The notes below the pieces were generated by a model. That model searched no databases. It had not been told where the DNA came from and saw only the letters and a program-made list of their open reading frames with translations. From Anaerolineae bacterium (GTDB taxonomy: Bacteria > Chloroflexota > Anaerolineae > UBA3071), in contig JARYMM010000006.1 of NCBI GenBank assembly GCA_029907105.1, positions 31,835-95,834 on the forward strand: a stretch of DNA of 64,000 nt. Direction: 5' to 3'. The translations under genes and the position numbers were made by a program. Of this stretch, positions 17,811 through 27,193 are shown in pieces. The first letter of the stretch is position 1; every line of letters starts with the position of its first letter.

Positions 17811-19318
17811 CCAGGGAAACCTATATCCTGGCCCACGATCTGGGCACCACGGGCAATAAAGCCAATCTCTTCAACGGACGGGGACAGCCGGTGGCCAGCA
17901 GTTTCGTCGGCTACGAGACGGCCTACCCTCACCCCGGCTGGGCGGAGCAGGAGGCCGCCGGCTGGTGGCGGGCGGTGTGCCAGTCAACACGGCGACTGCT
18001 GGCGCAAAGCGGGGTTGCCGCAGGTGACATCGCCGTCATCAGCTTCAGCGGGCAGATGATGGGCGCGCTGCCCGTGGACGGGGAAGGCAGGCCACTGCGC
18101 CCGTCCATCATCTGGGCCGACCAGCGGGCCACGGCCGAGGCCGGGCTCCTGGCCGAACGCTGCGGCTTCCAGGAGGTCTATCGCCGTACAGGGCACCGCG
18201 CTGGCGCTTCCTATAGCGCGGCCAAGATGCTGTGGATCCAACGCCATCAGCCGGAACTGTATGCCCGCGCCCACAAGTTCCTGCAGGCCAAGGACTACGC
18301 CGCCTACAAGCTCACCGGCGTCTTCGCCACCGACTATTGCGATGCCTCGGGCACCAATCTCTTCGACCTGGCGCGGCGCGACTGGGCGCTGGATATCGTG
18401 GAGGCTATCGGGCTGGACCCGCACAAGCTGCCGCCGGTACATCCGTCCACGGCTGTCATCGGCCGGGTGACGCCACAGGCAGCAGCGGAGACGGGCCTTC
18501 TGGCGGGCACGCCGGTGGTCATCGGCGGCGGCGACGGCGGCTGCGCCACCGTGGGGGCGGGTTCCGTGCAGCCGGGCGACGCCTACAACTACGTCGGTTC
18601 CTCGTCCTGGATCGCCGTGACCGCCGAGCAACCCCTCTACGATGCGCAGATGCGCACCTTCACCTTCGCCCATCTGGACCCGCAGCTCTGTTTCCCCACC
18701 GGCACGATGCAGTGCGCCGGCGGTTCCTTCGACTGGCTGGAGCGGCTGCTGCGCGGCGATGGCCAGGGCCAACTGTACGAGGAACTGAGCGCTGCGGCGG
18801 CGGAGGTACCGCCGGGGGCCGGTGGGCTCCTCTTCCTGCCCTATCTTATCGGCGAACGCAGCCCGCACTGGAACCCGCGGGCGCGCGGGGCCTTTGTCGG
18901 GCTGACCATGACGCACGGCCGCGCCGAGATGGCCCGTGCCGTGCTGGAAGGCGTGGCCTTCAACCTCAAGATCATCCTCGATGCCTTCCTGGAGCAGGGG
19001 GCGGAGATCACCGCCATGCGGCTCATCGGCGGCGGGGCGCGCAGCCCCGTGTGGCGGCAGATCCTGGCCGATGTCTACGGGCTGCCCATCCTGCGGCCGG
19101 CGCTGCTGGCCGAGGCCACGGCGCTGGGCGCGGCCATCGCCGGCGGCGTAGGGGTGGGGCTGTTCCCCGACTTCAGCGTGGCCCACGAGTTCGTGCAGGT
19201 AGAAGAGGCAGAGCGGCCCAATGGCGCAGCGCAGGCGCGCTATGCCGAGGTCTATCCGCTGTTCCGGGAGGCCTATCGGCTGCTGGAGCCGATGTTCGAG
19301 AGATTGGGGCAGGTGTGA
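17807..19318 (+). CDS. FGGY-family carbohydrate kinase (xylulokinase-like)
   Basis: LAHDLGTTGNKANLF, SFSGQMMGALPVD, GERSPHWNPRARGAFVGLTM; ATGA overlap with abfD. Confidence 0.92.
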   Translation: MTRETYILAHDLGTTGNKANLFNGRGQPVASSFVGYETAYPHPGWAEQEAAGWWRAVCQSTRRLLAQSGVAAGDIAVISFSGQMMGALPVDGEGRPLRPSIIWADQRATAEAGLLAERCGFQEVYRRTGHRAGASYSAAKMLWIQRHQPELYARAHKFLQAKDYAAYKLTGVFATDYCDASGTNLFDLARRDWALDIVEAIGLDPHKLPPVHPSTAVIGRVTPQAAAETGLLAGTPVVIGGGDGGCATVGAGSVQPGDAYNYVGSSSWIAVTAEQPLYDAQMRTFTFAHLDPQLCFPTGTMQCAGGSFDWLERLLRGDGQGQLYEELSAAAAEVPPGAGGLLFLPYLIGERSPHWNPRARGAFVGLTMTHGRAEMARAVLEGVAFNLKIILDAFLEQGAEITAMRLIGGGARSPVWRQILADVYGLPILRPALLAEATALGAAIAGGVGVGLFPDFSVAHEFVQVEEAERPNGAAQARYAEVYPLFREAYRLLEPMFERLGQV

Positions 19319-19320
19319 GG

Positions 19321-19376
19321 GAGGCAAGAGGCAAGAAGCAAGAGGCAGGAAGCAAGAAGCAAGAGGCAAGAGGCAG
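19321..19376. repeat. Heptad tandem repeat (GARGCAR)x8
   Basis: gaggcaa|gaggcaa|gaagcaa|gaggcag|gaagcaa|gaagcaa|gaggcaa|gaggcag. Confidence 0.92.
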
Positions 19377-19443
19377 GGAGTAGGGCGGGCGGTGGCCCGT
19401 TTGTAAACATCGTGCACACAAGACCAGAAAGGAGCATGTCATC

Positions 19444-19752
19444 ATGAGAAGGCTCACGCACATCAGTCCAGGATCAGCATTCAAGGTCGGTCTCGTCGTC
19501 TATGGGTTGCTTTTCGCCATCTTCGGGCTCATTGCCCTCCTGTTCACCTCCATGGGCATACGCGCCCTGCGCAGCTTCATCAACATCGGAGGCATCGGCT
19601 TCTTCCGAGGTCTGCTGGCGTACATCCTCGGCGTGGTGCTCTACGGTGTGGTGGGCGGTGTGATCTCCGCCCTGGTCGCGGCCATCTACAACGGCGTGGC
19701 CAGTTGGACCGGCGGCCTGGAGATCCAGCTCAGCCCAGAAGCCAAGGAGTGA
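19444..19752 (+). CDS. Small two-TM membrane protein (DUF3566-like)
   Basis: 102 aa; two hydrophobic helices; conserved-looking LTHISPGSAFKVGLVVYGLLF. Confidence 0.65.
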   Translation: MRRLTHISPGSAFKVGLVVYGLLFAIFGLIALLFTSMGIRALRSFINIGGIGFFRGLLAYILGVVLYGVVGGVISALVAAIYNGVASWTGGLEIQLSPEAKE

Positions 19753-20148
19753 GTGAAGAGCCTGGCCCTCACCGTGCTGCCGGGGCGGCTGGCCATCTGT
19801 CGTCTGGCGGCAGATGCGCCCCTGCCCGCAGGGCTTGATCGCGCCCACTTCTGCTCGGTCACCCGCACTCCGGAGGAGCTTTCGCTTGTCCTGCCGGAGG
19901 AGATGGTGGAGGCCGGCTGGCAGGCTGAGACAGGTTATCGCGCCCTGCAGGTGCTGGGGCCGCTCGATCTCAGCCTGACCGGCGTGCTGGCCGCCCTGGC
20001 CGCACCGCTGGCCGCGGCCGGCGTGAGCATTTTCGCCATTTCCACCTACGACACGGACTATGTCCTGGTCAGGGAGGGCGACCTGGGGAAAGCACAGCGG
20101 GCGCTGGTGGCGGCAGGGCATGAGGTGACCGAGTGGCCGGGGCAATGA
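19753..20148 (+). CDS. ACT-domain (CASTOR/POLLUX-like) protein
   Basis: GTG start adjacent to previous stop; GVLAALAAPLAAAGVSIFAISTYDTDYVLV ACT motif. Confidence 0.8.
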   Translation: MKSLALTVLPGRLAICRLAADAPLPAGLDRAHFCSVTRTPEELSLVLPEEMVEAGWQAETGYRALQVLGPLDLSLTGVLAALAAPLAAAGVSIFAISTYDTDYVLVREGDLGKAQRALVAAGHEVTEWPGQ

Positions 20149-20244
20149 GGCAGCGAGGCACCGGGGCACAATGAGGCACCGAGGCACCGGGGCACCGAGG
20201 CACCGAGGCACCGGGGCACCGAGGCACCGGGGCACTGAGGCACC
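20147..20244. repeat. Octad tandem repeat (GRGGCACC)
   Basis: Twelve octads gaggcacc/ggggcacc in one phase apart from a 2-nt slip at 20171. Confidence 0.92.
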
Positions 20245-20291
20245 GGGTAACTTCGCTTGCTTTGAGTAAGCTGGACAGAAGAGGAGATGCG

Positions 20292-21380
20292 ATGGAGGAG
20301 CTCATCATCCACCTGCTGCCTGAGGTTTTCGGCGAGGGAGAGCGAGTTCTCGTCAAGGCCGGGGAATTGTCTGCCGTGGCTTTCCGCTACGACAGCGGCG
20401 TGTGCGGGCTGCGGCTGCAAAACGAGCGCGGCCACATCATCCTGCTGCCCTTCCAGGGCCAGCAAATCTGGGACGCCGTCTTCGGGGGCCGCACGCTGAC
20501 CATGCGCTCCATGTTCACCGAACCGCGGCCGACGCAAGTCTACCTGGAGACCTACGGCGGCTTCCTGCTGCACTGCGGGGTCACAGCCATGGGCGTCCCT
20601 TCGGCCGAGGACACCCACCCGCTGCACGGCGAGCTGCCCAACGCGCCCTACCAGCGGGCCTGGCTGGCCATCGGCGAGGACGAGCGGGGCGTCTACATGG
20701 CCCTGAGCGGCGAGTATCAACACACCGTAGCCTTCCAGACCAACTACATCGCCCGGCCGGAGGTGCGGCTGTACGCCGGTTCGACGCGCATGCCCATTTC
20801 CATCACCATCGAGAACCTCAAGCGCACGGAGATGGAGCTCATGTACCTGGCGCACGTCAACTTCCGGCCCGTGGACGGTGGCCGGCTGGTCTATAGCGCC
20901 CCCTGCACGCCCGAGCACGTGCGCGTGCGCTCCAGCATCCCTTCGCACATCCGCCCACCGGCGGGATATGCCGGGTTCCTGCAGGAACTGGCCGGGCATC
21001 CCGAGCGGCACAACGTGCTATCGCCAGGGCTGGCCTTCGATCCCGAGGTGGTCTTCTTTATTGACTACCTGGCCGATGAGGCGGGGTGGGCGCACTCCAT
21101 GCAGGTACATCCCGACGGCTCGGCCGATTTCATCAGCCATCGCCCTGAGCAGTTGGACCACGGCATCCGCTGGATTTCGCGCACGCCGGATCAGGACGCC
21201 CTGGGCATCGTGCTGCCGGCCACCGCCGAGCCGGAGGGCTACCACGCCGAAAAGGCCAAAGGCAATGTCCGCACTCTGCCCGGCGGCACTTCCGTTCGTT
21301 TCGACATGGAAGCTGGCTACCTGACGCCAGAAGAAGCACGGGATATGGAAGTCAAAATCAAACGCATACTGGCCTGCTGA
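20292..21380 (+). CDS. DUF4432 / aldose-1-epimerase-like protein
   Basis: FLLHCGVTAMGVPSAEDTHPLHGELPNAPYQ, MPISITIENLKRTEMELMYLAHVNF. Confidence 0.8.
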   Translation: MEELIIHLLPEVFGEGERVLVKAGELSAVAFRYDSGVCGLRLQNERGHIILLPFQGQQIWDAVFGGRTLTMRSMFTEPRPTQVYLETYGGFLLHCGVTAMGVPSAEDTHPLHGELPNAPYQRAWLAIGEDERGVYMALSGEYQHTVAFQTNYIARPEVRLYAGSTRMPISITIENLKRTEMELMYLAHVNFRPVDGGRLVYSAPCTPEHVRVRSSIPSHIRPPAGYAGFLQELAGHPERHNVLSPGLAFDPEVVFFIDYLADEAGWAHSMQVHPDGSADFISHRPEQLDHGIRWISRTPDQDALGIVLPATAEPEGYHAEKAKGNVRTLPGGTSVRFDMEAGYLTPEEARDMEVKIKRILAC

Positions 21381-21469
21381 TCTCGCAGAAGTGGCGGCTG
21401 CTGCCAGTATGTCGGAGACACAAGTGCCGCTGGTGGAAATCTTCCCACCTGTGCGGTTGGTAGGTAGAG

Positions 21470-21501
21470 TAGTAGGACAACTGCGAGCAGTTGTCCTACT
21501 A
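21470..21501. repeat. Perfect hairpin in 330-bp intergenic region
   Basis: TAGTAGGACAACTGC-ga-GCAGTTGTCCTACTA. Confidence 0.92.
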
Positions 21502-21712
21502 TTGCTCGCCTCCGGCGGCCGCTCCCTCTGTGCTCCGCGGCAAAAACAGAGCTGGTAGCCAGCAGCGCCCGTCGCAACCGCACAGGTAGCCAACTTTGCC
21601 TGTGAGTTTTGTGGTGTCACAGAGGCAGATTCTTTGGCAAGAGTGGGAGTTACTAAGATGGCTTCTCAGGCAGAGAGAATGAAATCGTCTTCATCGGAGT
21701 GGAGGGATTGGG

Positions 21713-22741
21713 ATGAGAACTCTATGGGGCAAGGCAGGCTTTCGGTTTGAGATGCGGGAGGTGCCGACGCCGGAGCCGGGGCCAGGCGAGGTAGTGGTCA
21801 AGATCGCCGCCTGCGGCATCTGCGGCACCGACCGGCACTTCCTGCGCCATAACCAGGAGTGGACGCCGCTGGGCCATGAGGTGGTGGGCACTATCGCCGC
21901 CGTAGGGCCGCACGTGGAACGCTGGCAGGGCGGCGAAACGGTCATCGTGGAGAACCACACCGGCTGCGGCGTCTGCGAGCAGTGCAAGAACGGCCGCGCC
22001 CTCTATTGCCAGAACCTGACCACTTACATGGAGGATCGCGCCGGCTTCGCCGATTACCTGCGGGTGCGGGCGGACATGGTGCAGGCTTATGATGCGGGGA
22101 CGCTGAGCCCGCAGCAGGCGGCGCTGGCCGAGCCACTGACCGTGGCCCTCGACCTCCTGCAGCGCACCGATCCGGACCTCAACGACGAGGTGGCCGTCTT
22201 CGGCCCGGGGGCTATCGGGCTGATGGTCACCCGGCTGGCCAAGCTGCGCGGGGCGCGGCGCGTCTTCCTGGCCGGCTCCAACCGCTCCACGCCGCGTGGC
22301 CGTCACCGGCTGGAGGTGGGCCGGCAGATGGGTGCCGACGTTGTGCTGGCCGAGGCCGAGGACGACATCGTGGCCGAAATCAAAGCCGCCGTGCCGCAGG
22401 GGGTGGACCGGGTGCTGGTCACGGCGCCGCCGCGCACACTGCCTGCAGCCTTCGAGATCGCCCGCTTCGGGGCCATCGTCGGCTTCATCGGCATCGAGTT
22501 CGGCGAGGGAGCGAACGTGACCTTCGATGCCAACGCCTTCCACTTCCAGAAGCTGCAACTGCGGGCCTCCCACGCCATCCCCAACCACTACTTCCCCATG
22601 GCGCTGGACTTGCTGGCCCGCCGCGTGGTGGATCCCGATTTGCTCCTCAGCCACGTCTTTTCTCTCGACGAGTACGAGGAGGCGTTTCGGGTTCTGACCG
22701 ACCCGCAGCAGACGGCGATCAAAGTCGTATTGGTGCCCTGA
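21713..22741 (+). CDS. Zinc-dependent medium-chain polyol dehydrogenase
   Basis: GICGTDRHFLRHNQEWTPLGHEVVG, GCGVCEQCKNGRALYC, VFGPGAIGLM. Confidence 0.92.
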   Translation: MRTLWGKAGFRFEMREVPTPEPGPGEVVVKIAACGICGTDRHFLRHNQEWTPLGHEVVGTIAAVGPHVERWQGGETVIVENHTGCGVCEQCKNGRALYCQNLTTYMEDRAGFADYLRVRADMVQAYDAGTLSPQQAALAEPLTVALDLLQRTDPDLNDEVAVFGPGAIGLMVTRLAKLRGARRVFLAGSNRSTPRGRHRLEVGRQMGADVVLAEAEDDIVAEIKAAVPQGVDRVLVTAPPRTLPAAFEIARFGAIVGFIGIEFGEGANVTFDANAFHFQKLQLRASHAIPNHYFPMALDLLARRVVDPDLLLSHVFSLDEYEEAFRVLTDPQQTAIKVVLVP

Positions 22742-22750
22742 AACAACAGG

Positions 22751-22813
22751 GATTGCGGAATGTGGAACGCAGGACGAGAAATGAGGATTTCCATTCCGCA
22801 ATTTGCAATGGTC
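22751..22813. repeat. Heptad-phased inverted repeat array
   Basis: gattgcg|gaatgtg|gaacgca|ggacgag|aaatgag|gatttcc|attccgc|aatttgc|aatggtc. Confidence 0.75.
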
Positions 22814-22843
22814 GTTAAGGATGTCACAAAAGGAGACGTATCC

Positions 22844-24562
22844 ATGACAGAAGCGATTCGTCTGGGAGAAACGGTGAGCGCAGAGGCGCGCACGCCGGCC
22901 ATCGGCGTGTTCGTCGCCGGCGACCCGCGCATTGATGAGGAGAGCCGCCAGCGCTGCCGTAACATCGTCAAGATGGCTGCCGACATCCTGGCCCAGCGGG
23001 TGAAGCTGCCCGATGGCTCGCCGGCCAGGGTGGTCTGGTCGCCGGTGCTGGTGGACGGCGAAGCGCAGGCGGACCTGGTGGCCCGGCAGTTTCTGGATGC
23101 CGGCGTGCGGGTGCTGGTCTGCACACCGGACACCTGGGCCTTTCCACAGCTCAGCGTCATCTCCCTGCTGCAGCAGTTCCCCAAGGACACGCCGATCAAC
23201 TTCACCTGCGGCAACAGCGGCCCTAAGCCGGGCGTGGTCTTCTCCCACGCCATCAACGGCGCGCTGGCCCAGTATGGCCGACTGGCCCATCTCAACGTGG
23301 GCACCTGGCCAGACACAGGGATGCATCCGGTGATGACCGAGGCCACCGCCCAGGCCATGGTGGACTGGGCCTTCGCCGCCGTGACCACGCAGGCGCTGAA
23401 GGGCCGCCGGGTGGTCATCTTCGGCCACGATTCCATGGGCATGGAGACCGCCCTGGCCCACGTCATCCCCACGCGACGCCAGTTCGGCCTGGAGATCACC
23501 CGTCTGGACATGAAGCTCCTGGCCGACATGTTGCAGAAGGGGGCCTACGACGCCGAGGAACTGAAGGCTTTCCGGGCCTGGGTGGACCGGCATCTGGGCC
23601 CGCGGCTGGAGCTGCGCGACGAGGCCGATTCCCGGCGCTTCGATCAGAGCCTGGCCCTGTATCTCATCGTGCGCGACCTGCTGAAGGACCTCAACGCGGT
23701 GGGCGGCGGCTTCATGAGCCAGTTGGAGTGGGGCTCCGACCCGCGGGGCATCCCGCTGCCGGTGGCCGACGCCATGGAGTCCTTCTTCAACTCCACCTTC
23801 GACCACAACGGGCGCAAGGTGCCCCTGCCCTTCGCCACGGAAGCGGACGTGCAAGGGCTGTTGACCATGCTCTTCTTCTCCGCTTTGACTGGCGGCAATC
23901 CGCCGCTGTTCATGGACTTCCGCAAGGTGTGGGAGCGGTGGGAGCTGGAAGCTCTGGCTGCCGAGATAGGGATGGAGCTGCCGGCAGACGAGCTGTGGGC
24001 GCAGAAGGGTCTGGTGGACGGCGACAACTCCGGCAGCGCTTCGCTGGACTGGGCAGCCGCGCCGGGGGCCAGCGTCGAGGAGATCATGGCCCGGGTGGGC
24101 TTCCCGCTGGCCGACGAGCACTACTTCCCTGGCCTGGGCAACTCGGTCACCTTCGTCTCCCCCGGCGGGCTGGAGGGCATCGCCGGCCGGCTGACCTACA
24201 GCAGCCTTTCGGGACTGTTCGGCCTGACCTGGGACGAGGCGACGACGGCGGAGGTGCCGGAACCGTTGGCCCGGGCGCTTTGCCAGGCGACGACGGCCAC
24301 CTGGCCGCACACCTTCGTCGTGCCCAGGTACGCCACCATGGGCGAGTACAAGCACTTCGCCCCGGCCAACCACTTCCACATGATCCAGGGGCTGAGCCCA
24401 GCCCGGCTGGAGTACTGGATGGACTTGAACAACGTGCTTTCCCAGACCCCCTGGGCAGCCCGGCCAGCCTATATCGAGGGTGTGGACCGGCCGATCCCGC
24501 TGCTCTATCTCATGAACGGCGGCGAGACAAATGCCAAGCTCATGCTGGGCCGGGGGCTGTAG
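22844..24562 (+). CDS. L-fucose/L-arabinose isomerase-family protein (FucI-like)
   Basis: Start MTEAIRLGETV; 572 aa; INFTCGNSGPKPGVVFSHAINGALAQYGR, FGHDSMGMETALAH, PANHFHMIQGLSP. Confidence 0.82.
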   Translation: MTEAIRLGETVSAEARTPAIGVFVAGDPRIDEESRQRCRNIVKMAADILAQRVKLPDGSPARVVWSPVLVDGEAQADLVARQFLDAGVRVLVCTPDTWAFPQLSVISLLQQFPKDTPINFTCGNSGPKPGVVFSHAINGALAQYGRLAHLNVGTWPDTGMHPVMTEATAQAMVDWAFAAVTTQALKGRRVVIFGHDSMGMETALAHVIPTRRQFGLEITRLDMKLLADMLQKGAYDAEELKAFRAWVDRHLGPRLELRDEADSRRFDQSLALYLIVRDLLKDLNAVGGGFMSQLEWGSDPRGIPLPVADAMESFFNSTFDHNGRKVPLPFATEADVQGLLTMLFFSALTGGNPPLFMDFRKVWERWELEALAAEIGMELPADELWAQKGLVDGDNSGSASLDWAAAPGASVEEIMARVGFPLADEHYFPGLGNSVTFVSPGGLEGIAGRLTYSSLSGLFGLTWDEATTAEVPEPLARALCQATTATWPHTFVVPRYATMGEYKHFAPANHFHMIQGLSPARLEYWMDLNNVLSQTPWAARPAYIEGVDRPIPLLYLMNGGETNAKLMLGRGL

Positions 24563-24621
24563 ACAGATGGGAGACGGCGCGCGGAGGGGCCTCACGACTT
24601 GCGCAAACCGGCCACCGTTTC

Positions 24622-24649
24622 TTGACTTTTCGCCGCTTTCGCATATAAT
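24622..24649 (+). promoter_or_regulatory. Promoter of lacI-family gene
   Basis: TTGACT - 16 bp - TATAAT. Confidence 0.85.
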
Positions 24650-24657
24650 GGCGGCAG

Positions 24658-24680
24658 GGTCTTAAAACGTTTTAGACCCG
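24658..24680. promoter_or_regulatory. LacI-type operator
   Basis: gggtcttAAAACGTTTTagaccc; perfect AAAACGTTTT core just after the -10 box. Confidence 0.8.
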
Positions 24681-24742
24681 CCCTCTTTTCCCTGGACTCC
24701 GTCGCCGGAAAGCAGGCGGCTTTCTCCCCTGGGGGGTCAGAA

Positions 24743-25768
24743 GTGGGAAGAGTGACCATCAAGGATGTGGCGCGGCGCGCCGGCGTATCCACAGGCACCG
24801 TCTCTAATACCCTGAGCGGCAAGCAGCCCGTGTCGGAGGCGACACGGCAGCGGGTGCTGGAGGCTATCGAGGAGTTAGGCTATCATCCCAACGAGGTGGC
24901 GCGCAGCCTGGTCACGCAGCGCAGCCACACACTCGGCGTCGTGGCCATGGGTTTCGATTACTTCGGCCCTTCTCAGACTGTGACCGGCATCGAGAGAGAA
25001 GCCAGACGTCAGGGATACCTCGTCACCCTCAGTGTTGTCAGCCCTGACGATACAGACGCCGATGAGGTGCTGCAAGCCCTGGTGGACCGCCGCATGGATG
25101 GCATCATCTGGGCCGTGCCGGAGATTGGCGACAATCATGCCTGGATCGAGAACGGCATCCCCCTGGAATTACCCGTGGTGTTCACGAACATGGAGAGACG
25201 ATCGGACGTCGCCGCGACGGTCGTTGACAACTTCGCCGGGGGGAAGACGGCCACGGAGCATTTGCTGAGCCAGGGGCGTCGTCGGATCGGGCACATCACC
25301 GGCCCCCTTGTCTGGTGGGAGGCCCGCGAGCGGCGACGGGGCTGGCAGGCGGCGCTGCGCGCCGCCGGCCTGGCCGATCAGACGACCTGGTGGGAAGAGG
25401 GAGACTGGTCGGCCAGGAGCGGCAGAGAAGCCATGGAGCGGCTGCTGGCCCGCTGCCCGCAGGTGGATGCCGTCTTCGTACAGAATGATCAGATGGCCCT
25501 GGGAGCCATCACGGCCCTGCGTGGTCGTGGCCTGCGGGTGCCGGAAGACGTTGCCCTGGTAGGCTTTGACGATATCCCCGAGGCGGCCTACTTCGAGCCT
25601 CCCCTGACCACGATACGGCAGGACCTCTATGAGCTTGGCCGTGCCACTGTGCAAACGCTGCTGGAACTCATTGAGACCCCTGATGCCCGACAGTGCTACA
25701 TCTCACTAAAGCCCCAACTGATCGTGCGGGAGAGCTGTGGCGGTGTCATCTCCCGCGCACCGTCGTGA
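24743..25768 (+). CDS. LacI-family transcriptional regulator (full length)
   Basis: VTIKDVARRAGVSTGTVSNTLSGKQPVSEATRQRVLEAIEELGYHPNEVARSL; periplasmic-binding-like effector domain; GTG start. Confidence 0.93.
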   Translation: MGRVTIKDVARRAGVSTGTVSNTLSGKQPVSEATRQRVLEAIEELGYHPNEVARSLVTQRSHTLGVVAMGFDYFGPSQTVTGIEREARRQGYLVTLSVVSPDDTDADEVLQALVDRRMDGIIWAVPEIGDNHAWIENGIPLELPVVFTNMERRSDVAATVVDNFAGGKTATEHLLSQGRRRIGHITGPLVWWEARERRRGWQAALRAAGLADQTTWWEEGDWSARSGREAMERLLARCPQVDAVFVQNDQMALGAITALRGRGLRVPEDVALVGFDDIPEAAYFEPPLTTIRQDLYELGRATVQTLLELIETPDARQCYISLKPQLIVRESCGGVISRAPS

Positions 25769-25789
25769 TGAAAGGCGACAGAAGCGTGG

Positions 25790-25818
25790 TTGACGATTGG
25801 GCGTTTTGAGGATACGAT
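25790..25818 (+). promoter_or_regulatory. Promoter of binding-protein operon
   Basis: TTGACG - 17 bp - TACGAT. Confidence 0.7.
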
Positions 25819-25841
25819 GGAGTTTGTGCTGACCCTGTTAA

Positions 25842-25861
25842 CCCCAGGACTGGTCCTGGGG
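25842..25861. promoter_or_regulatory. Inverted repeat in leader
   Basis: CCCCAGGAC-tg-GTCCTGGGG. Confidence 0.8.
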
Positions 25862-26009
25862 ACCTCTTTGAGCGTTTATGAAGGGAGGTGATAGCCGCCT
25901 GAGCATGTGGTTCTCCGCGTGTCGCTTCGTTGTCCAATTGGGGACAACACAACCTTCACACAGGGGGATCTGGCAAAGAAGCCCCATTGGTTTTGCGAGG
26001 AGGAATGAC

Positions 26010-27047
26010 ATGAACCTCAGAAGACTCAGTTTGTCCATTGGTGCGCTGGTCGTGTTGGTGCTGCTGATCACGGCCTGCGCGCCGCCAGCGGCGGCACCGG
26101 CCGCGCCGGAAGCGGCAGCCCCCACTACTACCGGCAAGACCTGCGAAGGCGTGAAGATCATCTTCTTCCCAGGTGGCCCACCAGGGTGCCCCTTCGCCAC
26201 CGTCGTTTACAACGGAGCCGTAGCGGCAGCGGCAGACCTGGGCGCCGATGTGGAATACATGTGGTCGGACTGGAACCCCGAGAAGATGGTCAGCCAATTC
26301 AAAGGGGCTATGGCCACCAAGCCTGACGGCATTGCCATCATGGGCCATCCAGGAGATGATGCCTTCGAGGCGGCCGTGGACGAGGCCAGGGCCAAGGGGA
26401 TCATCGTTACCAGCCAGAACACGACCCTGCCCAGACTCGAAGCGCGGTACAAGGCCGATGGGTTCGGCTATGTTGGCCAGGAGCTCTACGAGTCCGGCTA
26501 CATGCTGGGCCAGGAAGCCATCAGGAGAACAGGCTTCGGCAAGGGCGATCGGGCCATGGTCTGGGGGCTGTTGTCCGAGCCCACCCGCGGGTTGAGGACC
26601 AAGGGCGTCATTGACGCTCTGGAAGAGGCCGGGATGACGGTGGACTACATCGAGATTGACAAGGCCACCGATGCTGATGCCACGGCAGGCACCCCGGTCT
26701 TCACCGGCTATGTGACGTCCAACCCCGATGTGAAGCTGGTCTGCACCGACCATGGCGGCCTGACCGCTACTCTGGAGACCTACTTGAAGGCGGCGGGCAA
26801 GGGCCCGGACGACATCTACGGCATCGGCTTCGATCTCTCGCCGGCCACGCTGGAGGCGATCCGCGGCGGATGGACGGACCTGGTGCTTGATCAGCAACCC
26901 TTCCTGCAAGGCTATCTGCCCATCGTGCAGATCTGCCTGACCAAGAAGTACCAGTTCTCCGGCCTGCACATTGACACGGGGTCCGGCTTTGCCCACAAGG
27001 ACAACGTTGAGGCTCTGGCCCCGCTCGTGGAGAAGCAGATCCGGTAA
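26010..27047 (+). CDS. Sugar ABC transporter substrate-binding lipoprotein (RbsB type)
   Basis: Lipobox LITACAPP; NGAVAAAADLGADVEYMWSDWNPEKMVSQFKGAMATKPDGIAIMGHPG. Confidence 0.92.
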   Translation: MNLRRLSLSIGALVVLVLLITACAPPAAAPAAPEAAAPTTTGKTCEGVKIIFFPGGPPGCPFATVVYNGAVAAAADLGADVEYMWSDWNPEKMVSQFKGAMATKPDGIAIMGHPGDDAFEAAVDEARAKGIIVTSQNTTLPRLEARYKADGFGYVGQELYESGYMLGQEAIRRTGFGKGDRAMVWGLLSEPTRGLRTKGVIDALEEAGMTVDYIEIDKATDADATAGTPVFTGYVTSNPDVKLVCTDHGGLTATLETYLKAAGKGPDDIYGIGFDLSPATLEAIRGGWTDLVLDQQPFLQGYLPIVQICLTKKYQFSGLHIDTGSGFAHKDNVEALAPLVEKQIR

Positions 27048-27057
27048 TCGGGAGACA

Positions 27058-27177
27058 GGTAGATTGGTAGATTGGGAAACTGGTAGATTGGGAAACCGGT
27101 AGATCGGTAGATTGGGGCCAGGAAGCCCAACGTACCAATGTACCAATGTACCAATGTACCAATCTACCAATCTGCCA
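27058..27177. repeat. Octad-phased palindromic array
   Basis: Fifteen consecutive octads from ggtagatt to atctacca/atctgcca; left half is complementary to right half. Confidence 0.92.
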
Positions 27178-27193
27178 ACCAGGAGATGGCTGT

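Noticed and set aside
20147-20244. CRISPR array
   Set aside because: The units are contiguous 8-mers without spacers; this is a tandem repeat.
21722-24595. 957-aa minus-strand ORF
   Set aside because: Antisense to the dehydrogenase and FucI-like genes; low-complexity His/Gly/Gln-rich mirror-frame translation.
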